A stretch of DNA of 64,000 nucleotides from Symbiodinium natans. Taxonomy: Eukaryota > Sar > Dinophyceae > Suessiales > Symbiodiniaceae. The stretch covers positions 181,497 through 245,496 of the forward strand of contig CAJNDS010000049.1 in NCBI GenBank assembly GCA_905221605.1. Reading direction: 5' to 3'. The notes beneath the pieces were generated by a model. It searched no databases, had not been told where the DNA came from, and saw only the letters and a program-made list of their open reading frames with translations. The translations under genes were made by a program, and so were the position numbers. Positions 40,493 to 52,221 of this stretch are shown piece by piece. Positions within the stretch are counted from its first letter, which is position 1, and every line of letters starts with the position of its first letter.

Positions 40493-43400
40493 CCAACCTG
40501 CAGCGCTTGCAGGGCATTGTGGCTCCCGACATGCATGTGTTCTGGCCTGTGGTCCGCTCACACCATCCAGCTATGACATGCCTTCAATGAGTTCAAAGAG
40601 GTATGTATCGCGGACATGGCTATGGCTGCTGATGGACGCTAGCAGAACGTAGTGGAAGCAGCTCTACGCAGAAAAGGATGGAGGTTTCTAAACGTATGTA
40701 GCCAAACATGAACTTTGATAGCTGGGGCATGCTCCAAGATGTTGCGCGTTCTTCCGACATGCCCGAACCAAGAAGCCCCATAGGGTCGGAACAATTACTA
40801 AAAATGTTCCCTTTGGTCCCTCTGTAATTATACTATAGTACCCCCCAAAACCCTATTCTAATTGCTCAGGCCCCTTTCTCACCCCCTTCACCCCCAGCAG
40901 ATGCCTCCAATGATGCCTTGGTCGAGAAGGTGCCTTGTGTGCAGTTGGAGGGAAGCAGTCCGGGCTCAGGGTGTCACGGCCAGTGCCTTGTACGTCAGGG
41001 TATTGAATCGTCTTGCTTTAGAGAGGGGGGTATGCTGAGTACATGCGGCAGTATGTGGATCTCGTATATCTATTTAAATCCATAGTATATGCAGAATTCA
41101 TATCATGGCGGGGTGTTCTGAAGAGTCAGTTGTTTTTTGTTTTGATCTACGGGGTTGAATTGTACTCTTCCGTCGTTTTGTAGCTGACGCTGGTTCCAGA
41201 TTAGGGGTTGAGGGTCCTGGGACATATGATGGGGCTCGGGCGGAGAGAATGCAGGGTTCGGTGCGAGCTTGTCCTGCGCAGCCTTAGCATGGGCTCTAGA
41301 CTAAACAGCCAAATGTCCCGTGGACCTCTAAGTTTCACTCCCGAAGGGCCCAAGCCCTCAGCCGGCAACCTTGCGTAGAAGCCTGCGTTGCAGGTTTCGG
41401 GGTGTGCCACTGTGTCGAGCAAGCCGGCGCTGTCCAGCAGGCGCCGCGAACTGGAGGGCTGGGTTTCAGCACATCATTTAGGCCCAGGGGTTCCAGGCTT
41501 TGGGGGTTCAGGGTTTTTAGGGGGCTTGACGCTCTTGGGGTGTAAGGGCAGGGCACCTGATTCTCAAAAAGAAAATGGCAGGCTCTTCGCGCGCCTGATT
41601 GGGGTGGTCTGGCGCGCTGAGGACGGGGCTCCAGCACGGCAGCCAAGCCCAGACTCCAAAGTAAGTTGACGGAATCTGCAGTTCATGAGAATGAAGCAAG
41701 CCACAATCCAGCAGGTAACCCAGACGCAAGGGGCCATCTGACCAGAGACCCAGGAAGAGACCTCCGACTGTGGGACCCTCAAACCCCCCGAGCTTCTCCG
41801 GCTGCGCAGGAGCGGGAGCGACCGGCTGTCACTCAGCTTCTGCCGGACTGGTGCCCTAAAGCCTTTAACGTCTAAGCCCTTTGCTGGGGCCTACAGGATG
41901 ACCCGAGAAACCCCCAGCCTCAAACCTCAAACCGCAACTCTACACCCTAGAACCCAAACCCCAAACAGCAACTGACCCCGAGCTTTGAACTACCCCCGAA
42001 AACATCAACCCCTAAACGCCGATCTGCCGGAGAGGAGAGGTGACTCCAACTTGTCGAGACCTGACGATACTCGTATCAGCCACTAGTTCACCACCAAAAA
42101 CCCTAAACCCTAAACCCTAAACCCTAAACCCTAAACCCTAAACCCTAAACCCTAAACCCGAAGATCCACAGGCGTGCTTGAGGAATTGCACCCCGGAGGC
42201 CCAAGCCGTGTAAGCTCTTCTGTATAAGCCCTACTGCAAACGCTTAAAGTTCAACATTTAGGGTTTGGGGTTTAGGGTTTAGGGTTTGGGGTTTAGGGTT
42301 TAGGGTTTCGGTTTAGGGTACAGTCACCTCCCCAGGCTGTGGAAGTAAGCCCCAAACCCGAAAGAAGACGGCGAAGACTTTTGAGGCCAGCTCTGCCATG
42401 CACCTGAAAGAGGCTGGGTTTAGGGTTTAGGATTTAGGGTTTAGGGTTTAGCCCTCCGCCCGAGTAAGGGTTTAGGGTTTCGGGTTTCGGGTTTGGGGTT
42501 TGGGGTTTGGGGTTTAGGCCTTAGGGTTTGTTTAGGGTTTAGGGTTGAGGGTTTAGGGTTAGAGTTTAGGCCTTAGGGTTTGTTTAGGGTTTAGGGTTCA
42601 GGGTTTCGGGTTTAGGGTTTCGGGTTAAAACAAATCGCATTTTTGGGAAAACGCGATCCTGATAAATAACAGTTGGGATTGCTGTTTCAACGCTGGAAGT
42701 ACTGTAAATGTCGAGCAAAAAAGCATGTTTCTAAGCCTGCTCACACATCGTCCGCGGCAACACGTCCGGGCGGAGCGGGGTTTAGGGTTTAGGGTGCGGA
42801 TGCTCTAGGAGTGTATGATCCTGGAGTTGACTCGCCCTGGCTTCAGTTTTGGATCAGGGCTTTGGGGCATAATAACGGGGTGCAAGGGCTCAGGGTTCTT
42901 TTGGCTGCCGAGGCAACCTTCACAAGACGACAGCGTGCAGCAACCTCCCATGAGGGTGAAACCCCCTAAACCCCAAACCCTAAGCGCTAAACCCTATACC
43001 CTAAACCCTAAACCGAAAGGCCCTGGACGTAAACCCCAGTCCTTCATCTCGGCAGGTGGTCCGAAGTCTGGGCCACCTCGCGGGCGCGACGACGGCCTTC
43101 AAGCCTTGGGCTCAGATTGCTGCAGGCTTGAAAGGCTTAGGGTTTACGGCTTGGGGTTTAGGGCTTGGGGTGGTGGAGCTCTTTGTTTTCAATATCTGTT
43201 TAGTAGCCCCTGCTCTTTCTGCAAGAAGAGCTTCAACTCCTGGGGTTCAGGGTCACTGTTTTGTTTAGCAGCACCAAGCGAGGGCAGAGTTGTCATGCCC
43301 CGAGAAGTCTCGGAAGCTTGATGACTTCCGCAAACTCATAGTCATTTGGCTGCCACGTCTGGAGAGAGTAAGCCTAAGCCCATACCCCCTTCGCCCGCTA

Positions 43401-44302
43401 GACACTAAGCCAGTTTGTGACACCTGGTGGCTCCAGCAACCCTCAAGATGAGAGGCTGTCGGAGCTGTGCCGATGTACCGCAGACGCGCCGATTGCCCAG
43501 ACTGGAGCGTGGTCTCTGTGCTTGGCGTTTCGGGGTTTAGGGCCTGCAGTCCCACAACACCCCCAGGACCCCTAAGTACACCACCGCACAGCCCTAAATC
43601 CTTCCCACCCGCCCCAACCAGGAACCCGAAGCCCTACCCCCACAGGTTGCGGCCTGTGCTGCCCCTCATCTGTCAGGAGGCATGGTGCTACCATGGTTTC
43701 AGGGAATGGGTATATTTTAGGGTTTCGAGCTTAGAAAGTTGAGAAGGCTTAAGGCTTTCAGGTTCTCAGGTCTGGTTCGGGTTTGGGTTTGAGGCTTGGA
43801 GGGTGTCAGGGCCCAGAACTGAACTTTGGAACCCCAAAGCCCCCAATCCGCCCTAAGCCCCAAACTCACAACCCCAAAGCGTTCCCTTAAGCACGATGCC
43901 AAGCACGATGCCAAGCACGATGCCCTAGAATCAAAAGTCTGGGCTGAGAATGTTGGCGTCTTTTGATGCGTTGCGTTCTGGGACCAAGGGATGATATACG
44001 TGAGATGGCGAGATGATTTGGGTTTGGGGCGTTTTCCAAAATCTCCGGGGCGCGCGTACGAGAACATTCGATAAGTCTCTGATCAGAAAAATCGCATGTT
44101 CGACTTTGTTGCGAGCAGTTCCTGATTTCCAGGTTTTCAAACGTTGCGAAAATGAGAACTTTCGAGTTATCAACTTTCGATTTTTTGCGGCGGCGCGCTT
44201 GTTTTTGCAAGCTCCAACCAAGAACACACACGCACCAAGCACCCTCCTACACACGGACCGCACACAGTGCCTCCCAGCCCTAAACCCTTCCCAACCTTAC
44301 AG
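40493..44302. other. Mostly unassigned interval before the kelch gene
   Basis: Telomere-type words are dense (42095-42160 CCCTAAA; 42258-42640 TTTAGGG). Weak exon-like blocks follow AG at about 41816 (AQERERPAVTQLLPDW), 43055 (VVRSLGHLAGATTAF) and 43278 (ELSCPEKSRKLDDFRKLIVI). They could be upstream exons of the kelch gene, but no domain supports this. A dispersed repeat is at 40779-40873. Confidence 0.4.
40779..40873. mobile_element. Dispersed repeat, family A copy 2
   Basis: Matches 2126-2232 in the order of its words (GGGTCGGAA, TTCCCTT, GGTCCCT, AATTATACTAT, CCCCAAAACCCTA, AGGCCCCT), same orientation, with several indels. Probably the same small element family. Confidence 0.45.
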
Positions 44303-47300
44303 AGCTATCTACGCCAGGCACCCTCCATCTATGTCTGTGGGGGCAGCTGTGGCATTGCGATGGACTCGGCGGAGCGCTTCAATCCGAGGACCCGCGGTTT
44401 CTGTTGCTGTTTAGGTTTACGACTAGGACGAGGATGGTTCGAGGATTAGCATGATTCTTCTTCTTCTTCTGCTTCTTCTTATTCTTATCCTTACGTCTAT
44501 TATTGTATTGCATCCCTTTGTTAAAAGGGGCGGGGTCGGGGTTTGGGGTTTCAGTGCCTCAGGGGGTTGGCAGTTTGGTATCTGGGTGGGGAGCAACTCA
44601 GGGCCACAGAGGTCTTAAGGGCGTGTCAGTCGTTGTCAGTGGTTTTGGGAATTTTCGGGTTGTTCTTTGGGGGTGTCAGGGGTTATCGGTGAGTTGAGGA
44701 GGTTTAGTCGGGTTCAAGGGCATTTTTTTTAAAAGTCTTTGTTTCAGGGAGGTTCCAGGGGTAAGGGGTGGCCTCGGAAGTTCAGAGAGCCTCCTGCTGC
44801 CCATCCTTCGCAGGACCAAGCAGTGGGAGATGCTACCCTCCATGTGCATGCCGAGCCCCAAAATTTCAGGGAGTTCAGGGTTTCGGGTTGAGGGTTTAGG
44901 GTCCAAACCCTAGCCCCATAAACTTGAGGCCTTGAGCCTGAAGATCCCTGAGACCGTAAAGGTCCCTGGGGCTGCGGGGTCTCGGAATAATTGCGAGCAG
45001 TGTTGATTAGCGGTCCCTATCTAATTCTACCCTAATAGCCCTTAAACATCATTTTTGAATTGTTTATGTATATATTATATATATATATATATGTGTATAT
45101 ATATATATATATGCATATGCATATGCATATGCATATTCATATGTATAGTATATATAGATATAAGTATAATTATAAATATGAATATAAATATGAATATCAA
45201 TGAAAATATGAATATAAATATAAATATAAATATAAATATAAATATAAATATAAATATAAATATAGGACATACACATCCCAAACCCTCAAAGCCTCAGCCT
45301 AAGCCCCATGAGAAGCGTGAATCTCAACCTTCATGCCTGTAAGGCCGCGGCGCGCCTGCGCTACCGCATCTGCGGGGGGAAAGCCACGGCCCAAGCTTGC
45401 AGGGTTTAGGGTTTAGGGTTTAGGGTTAGGGTTTAAAGCCCTTAACCCAAACAGGGACCTTGATTTAGAGAATCGACCGGGTAGTTTTGGGAGGGCCTAG
45501 GGTTTAGGGAGTCAGAAATCAATCTAGGCTCTGGGGTTGAGGGACTTCGGGAAGCAGGGGATGCAGTGGTTTTGGGCTTGCTCCGCGCCGCCTATGGGGA
45601 AGTGCTCACTTTTTGCGCACTTGCCTTCGGAGTCGGAAGTGCTCATTTGTTTCCCGGGGGGTCCTATCATTTCAGGGTCTACTTCGCGGGTCCCTTGTTA
45701 TTCATCCTCAACCATAAGCGCTAAACAGGTTTAGGGTTTCGGGTCTATCCTACGGGGCAGTGTTATACAAGACCCCCCCAGACAGGGGCCGTATGTTGGA
45801 GAACTGATAATGGCGATTCCGAAGGGTTTTTGGTTTCGGGTTTCGGGACAACCTTGAAATGCTTCGAGTGGCCTGAAGTCCTGAATGTCTGAACAACACC
45901 CCAGCAACAATCCTCAAAAGCCCCTGAATACATCCCTGCGTGCAGCTGAGGTTCTACGTCCTCGGGGGCGTCGACGTGCCACGCTTTGGTAGCTTGGAAG
46001 AGCGGGCGCCCCATGGGCGATCAGATGAATAAGGAGAAAGTAGATTTTAAAGTCCCACAACGATGTTTGCACACCCTCGCTCCTTCCTCGACTTGTTCGC
46101 CGAGGTCCCAGCAGGAGTGGATGTTTCAGGACTGGTTTGGGAGTCTTCTGGGTGGCTTAGGCTTCAGGGCTGGCAGGTGTTGGACTTTAGGGGGGTTTCT
46201 GTTGGCTGCGTTTCTTTTGGCCGTGCTACTGCAGTGCTGTGGTCCAGGGGGCAAAGCCGAGCACCTACACCCCCCATACCCCAAGCCAGCGTTCGCAGCC
46301 CAGCTGGTGAGAAACGACCCTCACTTGAACAGATTTGGTGCATGACGGCACTCTTTTCGTTCCACTCGTTCTCGGCGAACCTGTCATGAACACAATCTGT
46401 CTGAATGGTTCCAGTCTAATCTGCAATGAAGTCAAATGAGCAAAAACTTAGACAACTAAAGCAGAAGCCGCATCGCCCTAAATCACAGGTACAACTCACT
46501 GTAAGCGCCGACTCAGCCCTTGTCTTCCAGGACAAATACAGCCCAGAATGCTTTGATCCCGTCTTGAATCAGCCCCTGGGCAGCAGAGACGAGGGAGGGT
46601 TCAAGCAGGATTGGACCCTATATCCTAAGGTTCCATGAGACAGCAGTAAAAGTTGGATTCCGGGATTCGGGCATGTGTTCGGCATAGCGTCTGACCCTTC
46701 CACCCTCAACCCCAAGCCCTCAACCAGTAAACCTTAAACCTTCAACCCCCACACCCGAAGCCCGAAACAATAGACCCTGAGCCCGCATCCTTCGACCCCG
46801 AAGCTGAGTCTTTGGATGCTAGGAAACGTGTATGGAGCCAAAGCTCTAGACCCATCTCAGGTTGCCTTGGGTCCTTTGTTGTGGCATGTTCTGTGTTTGG
46901 GTTCCACAAAGTTCATCACTGAGAGCGTGCAAAGCCTTCATTGGCGTCTCTTTTTGAGGCCTTATTGACATGGGATTTGGCTTGCAGAAGTGGCTACTTC
47001 GACACCGCAGGTGGGAGTTGCTACCGCCGATGAATCGGCCCTACACGCATGCCCGGGCCTCAAGCCGCAGCGGAGGTTGAGGGGTCGGTGGGGAGCTCGG
47101 GAGCTCTGAAACTTCGGCTTGGGGGTCTTGAGGTCTTTAGATGTGAGGTTTTTGGGAAACTTCACTTGCGTCTGGGGCAAGGCGCGCCGCGACCCACGCA
47201 ACAACAGAGACACCCAGTAAGGCATGTACACCGTAAGCCCCGTACCCTCATGGCCTTAAGCCCCAAAGCCCTACCTGACTTTCAATGTGAAACGCGAAAA

Positions 47301-50300
47301 CCTGCATCCCCTGCGGCTTCGGACGCCGTTGAGAACTCGTCTTGGGGCCTCCACCCCAACCTCTTCTTAGAGAAGCGACCCCTCAGGCAACATTCAGGTA
47401 CTGCCTCTGAGGCTCAGGACCCCTAAGGCCCCTGAAGAACAGGCAGCCGCTACTGCCCTGGGCAGCTTCATCTACGTGTTCGGGGGCCTAAGCTTCGGCC
47501 ACGTCCTGGACCAGGCGGTGTTGGGGGGGAGGTGCCTGAGTACACGTCTTCTTATGGCACCCCCATTGGCACCCCCAAAGGCATTCGGTCCCCTGATAGC
47601 CTACCCTCCAACCCCCGAACCCCAACTCCCAAAATCGTCCAAAATCCTCCAACCCGAAACCCTGAAGCAAAGCCCCGCCCAACCCTAAACCCTCAATCCT
47701 CCAACCCCCTCAACCTTGAAACCCTGAAACCTCCAAAGCTCCCAAGAGTCGCCAGGCACAGCGCTTCGACCCAGTCAAGCGGCAGTGGGAGTGCAGGGAG
47801 GCCTAGGCTTTCGGGTTTAGGACCCAAACCCTAACCCCCCCCAAACACGCAACCCCCCCCTCCTTTCCCCTGAACCTCTGAAATGATAAAGCCAAGGCTT
47901 GGAACCCATGCCCACGCCTCGCTTCGAATGCCGGGAGCCCGGAGCTGGAGGAAGCAGTTGAATTGTGTGGGTTCGGCTTTTGAAAACTTTGGGTTTTGAG
48001 TTGGGGTCCGAGTCTAGGCTTCTTGGTGCGACAGCTTGCTGCATGGGAATGAAGAGCCATCGAGAAGAGGGGGAAATTGGGTTTAGGATTGTAGGGCAGT
48101 TCGAAAGGATGAGGGTTCAGGCTCAGGCCTTTTTCAATCGCGTTTGTGCAGAAGGGATCTTGCACTTCAACTTTCAGCGTTTACGGCACCCATGTCCGAG
48201 GGCCCACCTCGGGTTCAGGGTTTAGGAGCTTCGTGCACCTCCATGACATCTCAAGCAGCCTGGAGCTGGGGCCCCCGGAGCCGTGTCTCCCCCATATTTT
48301 TTCATTTTTGCTACCCTTGATCCCCTATGTAATCCTGATCAAGCGATGAGCATTAACTTTTCATAGGGCCCCCCAAACCTACCCCAAGCCCAACCGAGGC
48401 ACCGCCGTGGCGAGCAAGGGGCGAATCTACGCCCGGGGCCCGATTTGGTCATCAGGGTGTGTGAGGCAAAGGCCCACGCCTTGCAACCCGCTATGCCGAA
48501 TCACAGCAGTGCTGGTGATCCCTAAAAACCCTAAAACCTCGAACCCTCCCACCTCAGGTGCTTGGAGGCTCGAACATCTGTGGTGAGCCCCTGGGCGTGG
48601 TCGAGTGCCATGGCCCGAGAAACTGCTGGGCTCAGAGACACCCGGCCCTAGCCACCTTCAACCCCTAAATTTGAAGCCGTCCTACACACGAAGCTCCGGT
48701 CTTAAGGCATGTTTTAAGGCCGGTAGGTTTAGGGCTGCTGAGGGGTCGAGGGCTCAGGGGCTTCAGCGCTAGCGCTGGGGGGACTCTGCGGCCTCTGGCC
48801 GCCTGAGAACCCCGGCGCAGTCTTGGAGCTTCAAGAACTTTTGAGGGACCTGAAGCCTGTCAGCCCTACCTGAGATTCTGGAGCCGAATCCAGGTTTTCA
48901 GCGTTTTCGGACATCATTCTGTTTTTGTTATTCAAGTGGGTTGGGTTTTGGTTCTGGAAGTTTGTTTGAGTAGGGCTTTGGGGCTTTGGGTGCCAGAGCC
49001 ACCCCCCCGCACACACCCCCCTGCCCCCCCACCCCAAGCCCCGAACTCCTTGGCCTCGAGGCTATGAGCCGGCCTGTGGGCAGTGGAAGCACCTCCCTGA
49101 CATGCGCCAGGCCAAGCCCATCACCGGGTTTTAGGGTTATGCCACCAGGGTAGCGGCTTTGGCCCAACTCCTGAACCCTAAGCCCAAAGAGAGCCTGAAG
49201 CCCTAAACCCAGAGCGCAAACCCAAGCCCCACCCCGAAAAGAACACCCACCCAAGCCAAGATAACCTCAAACACGACCGTCAGACAACGAACCCGCCCCG
49301 CATTGGCCGGCAAACGACATACAAACCCTAAACATCCCCTAAGCTCGAAAGCCCCAAAGCCCAAACTCTCTGTTTTCCCGTGCAGGCCCGGTATGGCTGT
49401 GCTGCTGCTTCTCTCCAAGGCAGTCCCGAGCTTCCATGGCCCTGGAAACATGGCTTCGGTCATAGGGTTTTGGGTTTCGGGTTAGGGCTTCCGCGGTTTG
49501 GGCTTAGGGCTTAGGCTTGGGTGAGCAATCTAGGATGCCGCGAGACACCGCACTCTAAACCCCAATTCCAAACCCGAAACCAAACCCTAATCAGCCTAAT
49601 CAGCCTTCGACACTTTTGGTGCCTGGGTCGGGTTCCTTCGCTGTTGACTCTTCTCTTGTTGTATTTTGCAAAGTTGAGGGTGGACGTTTGGGGGTGGCTT
49701 AGGGTTAGACGCTTCCAGGTTCAGCCCTGGGCTCTGTTCCCACGTCGGCCGCGCAAGCCATTTTGGCCAGGACTTGGCGGGAATAGCCGTCGCTTAACAT
49801 GCCCACCACACCCCTCCCCCCTCCGCTACCCCAAGCTTCTACACGCAGCAGGTAGGGTCCCCAAAAAAACTTGAACTAAATCCCTGAAACCCCAAACCCC
49901 AAACTTCTTGCCTGCCAGCAGGTATGGTCTACATCTTTGGCGGCCACGGCTTCTGGGTCCCGGCCTGAAAGAGCATGTCCTCCCTTTTTCAGACTGTAGG
50001 TTCGCTTTTCTGTTCAGGCCTTCAGGAGTCAAGGTTGAAGTTTCTTGAATCACTCCACCCCACCCCCCAAGAAAAAACACCTAAACACCCTAAACACAAT
50101 CCCCCCCCTAAACCCCCTCAACCCCCCCCAAAACTCTCCTAAACTGCCCAGGAGAACTTGAACGACGCGGAGTGCTTCGACATCGAGTCCGAGAGGCCTG
50201 AGTTGGCCCCCAGGAACCTTTGAACCAGGGCCTGTGTGTGTAGGGCCTCCTGGGAGCTCCTAGGGTTTAGAGGGGAATGCAGGGGCTTGTAGGGATTATC

Positions 50301-52221
50301 AACAGGGGGGGTTGATGGCCTTATGTAAGATTTTGTAGTCACCTCCTCATTTGTCCCTGAGCCCGCTACTTTCAACCTGAACTTCAAGCCCTTCATGCTT
50401 GAGTTTGTAAGTGTCCCGAAGCCCTGAACTCCATGGCGGTGGCCAGGTGGTATCCCCTGCCGCCCTTGCCTGCGCCAAGAACTCACTGCGGCCACGACCT
50501 TGGGGAGGGTGTTCTGTTTTGAGCTTTCTGTGCGAATTTGAGGTTGCGATGGCGAAGGGGGCAAGGGGACGGGAGGAGGGGGACGGGAGGAGGGGGAGGG
50601 GAGGAGGGGAGACGGGGAGTTGCTCTGAATTAGGGGTGCTTTTGAACAGGTTCTGATACCCTAATCCAGGTCAGGATTTCTTTTTGAGTGGTGCCTCGTG
50701 TTCCTTCGTTTGAGTGGTACCCTTTTCCCTTTTTGAGGGATTAGGTTCCGCTTCTCGTAGTAGCACCATCACACAAAGCAGGGCTTTCCTTTTGTGAACA
50801 CGTTCTGGTTGCATTCGGAAGGACGTAGGTGTTTAAATCACGGGGTTGCATTTGGAGGTGTTGAAGGGTTTCGGGTTTGGGGTTACTCCTTCCTCATGCT
50901 AAACCCTGCCCCCAAAATCTTGACGCGTTGACACCCAAATCATGACCCCAAACCCTAAACCCTAAACCCTATAAACCCTCAACCCTAAACCCTAAACCCT
51001 AACCCTAAACCCTAAGCCCCCCAAGCCTGAGCCCTAAACCCTAAACCCCCAAGGCGCCGCGGTGGCCAGCGGGGCGATCTATGTCTTCGGGGGCCACACG
51101 AATGGACAGGACCCGGCCTGAAGCTTGCTTAGACGGAGTAGCCCCTTATTTCCTTTTGCGAGGGTTGGGGCTCCCTTATATTCCCCTTAAAACCAAAAGG
51201 GGCACCCTTGCTATTTCTAGGTTGCTCCTGGGTCTAGTAGAATCATGGCGGCCACGGGAAAGCTGCGATCACTTGGGCATTTCCCAACAGACGGGTACCT
51301 TTAATACAAGTTAAGATACCATCATCCTGTTCATGGGGCCATGTGGGTCCCCTCTTTTGGGAAAAAGCACGCCCGCTCGAGTTCACAGTGCAGGGTTTAG
51401 GGCTTAGGTTGTTGATTGAGTTGAGGGTTTCTGGGCTTGGGTTGAGGGCTTAGGACAGGACATCGGGGCCATTTGTAATCTTCATCTCAGAGTGAACATG
51501 CAAGCCATCTTGCGGGCAGGATATTCTCACCATCGACTGCCTAGATCCCGAGTCTGGCTGTTGGCAGGCGCAGCAACCCTTCAGACTCCCGAGCGTCCAT
51601 TAGTTCATACTATTATTTAAGCATAAAGATGCGGAGAGTTAGAGTAGTGGTAGTAGCAGTAGTAACACGAGTAAAGAACGATAGTAGCAATCAGAATGGC
51701 CTGAAAAGCATCAAAACAAAATACTCATAATCAGAACAACGCTTATGGCGATAATCTCGCAAAGCCTGAAGCCCTCAGCTGTTCCAAGTGTCTTGGGTGT
51801 CCTTCAAAGCTTCCAAAAGTTCTCAAGCCTCCCAACACTAAACGACAATCCTCAACCCAAAGTGGGCCTGACCTCTAAGCGCGAAGGCCCGGGTGGAGGG
51901 CTGGGGGGTGCAGGGCTTAGGTCTTGCTTGTAGGGCTTAAGGATAACCCAAGCCCAAGACCCTCAGGAGGGTGCAGGGGTTGCAGCTTTGGAACTGAGGG
52001 TTTGGAGGGTCTCGCAACATTCCCTGCGTCAGCCTGCGGCTGCAGGGTTAGTTTAGGGATATGAGTAGGCCTCTGGCAAGGACAAAGCTCGAGCCTAAGC
52101 CCTGAACACTGAGCCCTTGGACCCGAAACCCTGAGGCAAACCATCCTGCATCCCCTGCGGCCTCCAGGTCGTTGCTCACATGCTGAAGCCACGCAGCCAC
52201 TGCCTGACCGTCACAGTCCAG
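44303..52221 (+). CDS. Kelch-repeat protein gene, at least 19 exons
   Basis: Small exons joined in frame give successive kelch blades (YVFGG, then AE-F-P, then W--LPPM--PR). Best exons: 44303-44388 (IYVCGGSCG), 44814-44854, 45344-45382, 45558-45606 (weak), 45946-46005 (FYVLGGVD), 46531-46571, 47011-47056 ([10 protein letters not shown]), 47443-47514 ([11 protein letters not shown]), 47756-47800 ([12 protein letters not shown]), 48178-48200 (weak), 48387-48440, 48558-48612, 49061-49110 (QWKHLPDM), 49386-49419, 49922-49962 (MVYIFGGHG), 50152-50195, 50447-50490, 51054-51115 ([11 protein letters not shown]), 51520-51567 and 52168-52221. Nearly all introns are GC-AG and phases match across junctions. 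Kelch blades form a beta-propeller for protein binding. N- and C-terminal ends are not found; weak kelch-like blocks continue at about 53350 and 55030. Partner and role are unknown. Confidence 0.72.
45060..45265. repeat. AT-rich microsatellites in a kelch-gene intron
   Basis: (TA)n, then ATGCATATGC repeats, then (AATATAA)n and (TATAAA)n-type units over about 200 bp. It is strongly AT-rich against the GC-rich exons on both sides. ORFs here are Ile/Tyr/Asn repeats and not genes. Confidence 0.92.

Noticed and set aside
49756-49767. AGCCATTTTGGC, a 12-base match to the dinoflagellate spliced leader
   Set aside because: Only 12 of 22 bases match, it lies inside a kelch intron, and a match of this size by chance in 64 kb is not improbable.
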